From: Pseudorasbora parva
Lineage: Eukaryota > Chordata > Actinopteri > Cypriniformes > Gobionidae
DNA length: 64,000 bases
Reading direction: 5' to 3'
Assembly (NCBI RefSeq): GCF_024679245.1
Contig: NC_090176.1
Span: forward strand, 21,130,793 to 21,194,792
The position numbers and the translations under genes are program-made. Positions 53,280-64,000 of the stretch are shown one piece after another. The notes under the pieces were generated by a model that did no database searches, was not told the DNA's origin, and worked only from the letters and a program-made list of their open reading frames with translations. Every line of letters starts with the position of its first letter. Within the stretch, counting starts at the first letter, position 1.

Positions 53280-53529
53280 TATGAGCAACAGTTGGAGTTA
53301 AAAATCTTGATTTGTGTTCTACTGAAGAAACAAACCTATCTTGGATGCCCTGGGGGTAAGCAGATAAACATCAAATTTTCATTTTTGGATCTCTAAGTGT
53401 GCCATAATGTTTCAGGGTAAGACAAAAACACGGTTTGGAAAATAGATTCATGTTGTACATTGTCATTATATCATTTTTGTAAATCTTACGAAGTTACAGA
53501 CAGCACCTTAAAACTAATTAATTTGAGCA

Positions 53530-53757
53530 TTTACTCTCATTTTTGAGTGTCATGGCAAAGCATGCTGGAAATAGAAATCCCAGCCCAGTTTCAGTTAAGT
53601 TTAAATCAGAAACAATGAAACAATTCAGATTACTTGAAATGTATCAGTTTTGTGAACTCAAAAGAAAGTTATAAATACTCACAAGTTAAATTGGTTATTT
53701 TGAGTTGGCTCTACTCAAACCAATTATTTATTTTTAGCATTATGGTTTTACAGTGTG
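53530..53757 (-). repeat. Interspersed repeat, copy 2 (inverted relative to 1195-1425)
   Basis: TTTTTGAGTGTCATGGCAAAGCATGCTGG, GAACTCAAAAGAAAGTT and ATTTTGAGTTGGCTCT are the inverses, in reverse order, of landmarks at 1195-1425. The copy ends in TTTTACAGTGTG. Confidence 0.5.
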
Positions 53758-54225
53758 TCATTTGAAACACCTATGACCCTTATTAAGCTATCTCTATAAA
53801 GTGATGGCCTGAAGCTAACAGCATCCTGTTTGTGAAACATTTCCTTTTAGTCATGAATTATCCAGTCATAAACATAAGACAATTCTCTGGCACTGACTCT
53901 CTTGGATTGCAGCTCTGTCATTGTGCTCAATTATAAATGGCCACGTATGAACCTGCATAAATAATGCAGAGACATACATAACGACTTGAGATCAAGCATA
54001 CATCTCATTCTTTAGTTGTCTCAGGTTAACTGCCTCAGGGTTCACTGGTTCTTTCTACTCCAGAGAGATGGTGACGCAAATATTGACTCATCCTTTATGT
54101 CCCCTTTTCTCTTTTGCTTTTAGATTCACTCTTGGAGTTAAACAGAGCCTGGACTGGAAAATACTTTACCTGCAGCATTAAGTGGGGGTGTAATCCTATT
54201 GGTCACTGAAGTTACTGGAGGCAAG

Positions 54226-63610
<9,385 letters not shown>

Positions 63611-64000
63611 GTGAGAGGCACCTTAAGAGACACTTAGTGTTTACTGACCGTCTAATGCATATTGCACACAAGTTGACTGAATTTTCCTGTTCCCATTTGA
63701 TTGGCTGGCTTTACACATCTTGATAAGGCCACACAGTTCAACTCAACAAAATATATGGTCTGAGTTTTGCCTGAGGTATTAAACTAGCAGATGTGCACAA
63801 ATGTTACACATTTATAAAAAATAGAAAATGTAATTTTATTATTATAACTTTAATTCTATATATTATTGTCACAGTGGCTGTAGTGAAGCACATGACAAAG
63901 GAGTAGAGTAACAAAAAAATCTTTAATATTAAATCCGTAATCAAGATACAGAAACAGGTGTGTGGAATTAGAAACTGATGCTGCGTCCCAATACGCCTAC
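63611..64000 (+). other. inpp4a intron 12 (incomplete)
   Basis: Starts with the GTGAGA donor after exon 12 and runs off the window. AT-rich, no feature recognised apart from a final segment (63885 onward, GGAGTAGAGTAAC...GCTGCGTCCCAATACG) that may begin another interspersed repeat. Confidence 0.6.

Larger units (their letters stand above)
51725..53395. repeat. Foldback mini-transposon carrying a Tc1-type insertion
   Basis: The outer parts (AACTCCAACCGTTGC..., TTAAACCCTGCGGC, GTTTGTGTGAGAAACC on the left; its inverses around 52141-52200; CTTGGATGCCCTGGGGGTAA and ATCAAATTTTCATTTTTGG on the right) match the 3159-3470 copy. A 1.07-kb Tc1-type element (52214-53279) is inserted in its right arm. 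Confidence 0.6.

Overview
This is nuclear DNA from a teleost fish, most probably a cyprinid (carp/minnow group). The basis is multi-exon vertebrate genes with canonical GT-AG introns, AT-rich introns, many TTAA-flanked palindromic mini-transposons, Tc1-type elements, and long (GT)n, (AT)n and (CT)n arrays. No prokaryotic features, CRISPR arrays, rRNA or tRNA genes were seen.

Four protein-coding genes are recognisable. Their exons were rebuilt by hand from splice signals, reading phase and similarity to remembered vertebrate proteins. (1) tmem182, minus strand, first two coding exons (2609 down to 130); the rest lies left of the window. (2) mfsd9, plus strand, complete, six coding exons (6745-16889), 466 codons. 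(3) An NHE2-like Na+/H+ exchanger (slc9a2), minus strand, complete, twelve coding exons (37768 down to 18369), 793 codons. (4) inpp4a, plus strand, twelve coding exons (54226-63610) encoding the first 447 residues; the catalytic end lies right of the window. As I recall it, TMEM182, MFSD9 and SLC9A2 are also neighbours in tetrapods, and INPP4A is on the same human chromosome. tmem182 and mfsd9 are head to head, mfsd9 and slc9a2 tail to tail, and slc9a2 and inpp4a head to head. A CpG-rich, CRE-containing island near 38.6 kb is a plausible shared promoter for the last pair. These genes do not form one pathway: muscle membrane protein, orphan MFS carrier, epithelial Na+/H+ exchange, and phosphoinositide 4-phosphate removal.

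Between the exons the window is mostly transposon debris: TTAA palindromes at 3.2, 8.0, 24.0, 48.1, 54.6, 55.2 and 58.2-59.3 kb; four Tc1-type copies at 21.7, 25.7, 32.2-37.0 and 52.2 kb; a 3.5-kb repeat at 39.9-43.4 kb that holds another inverted-repeat element with a minisatellite; and several smaller families. The most striking object is a three-level nest in slc9a2 intron 1. A Tc1-like element is interrupted inside its transposase reading frame by a 3.2-kb LTR retrotransposon (32690-35934). That element has two 397-bp LTRs that look identical, a clean 5-bp target duplication, and no pol genes. Its one long reading frame is built mainly from a 27-bp and a 30-bp minisatellite. It appears to be a very recent, non-autonomous insertion.

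Several simple repeats and mini-transposons touch splice sites: an array of about 62 CT units forms the polypyrimidine tract of inpp4a exon 4, a GATTGATCCATC array runs up to the acceptor of inpp4a exon 8, an (AT)n array sits 11 bp from the acceptor of slc9a2 exon 12, and a palindromic element starts 5 bp inside the donor of slc9a2 exon 5.
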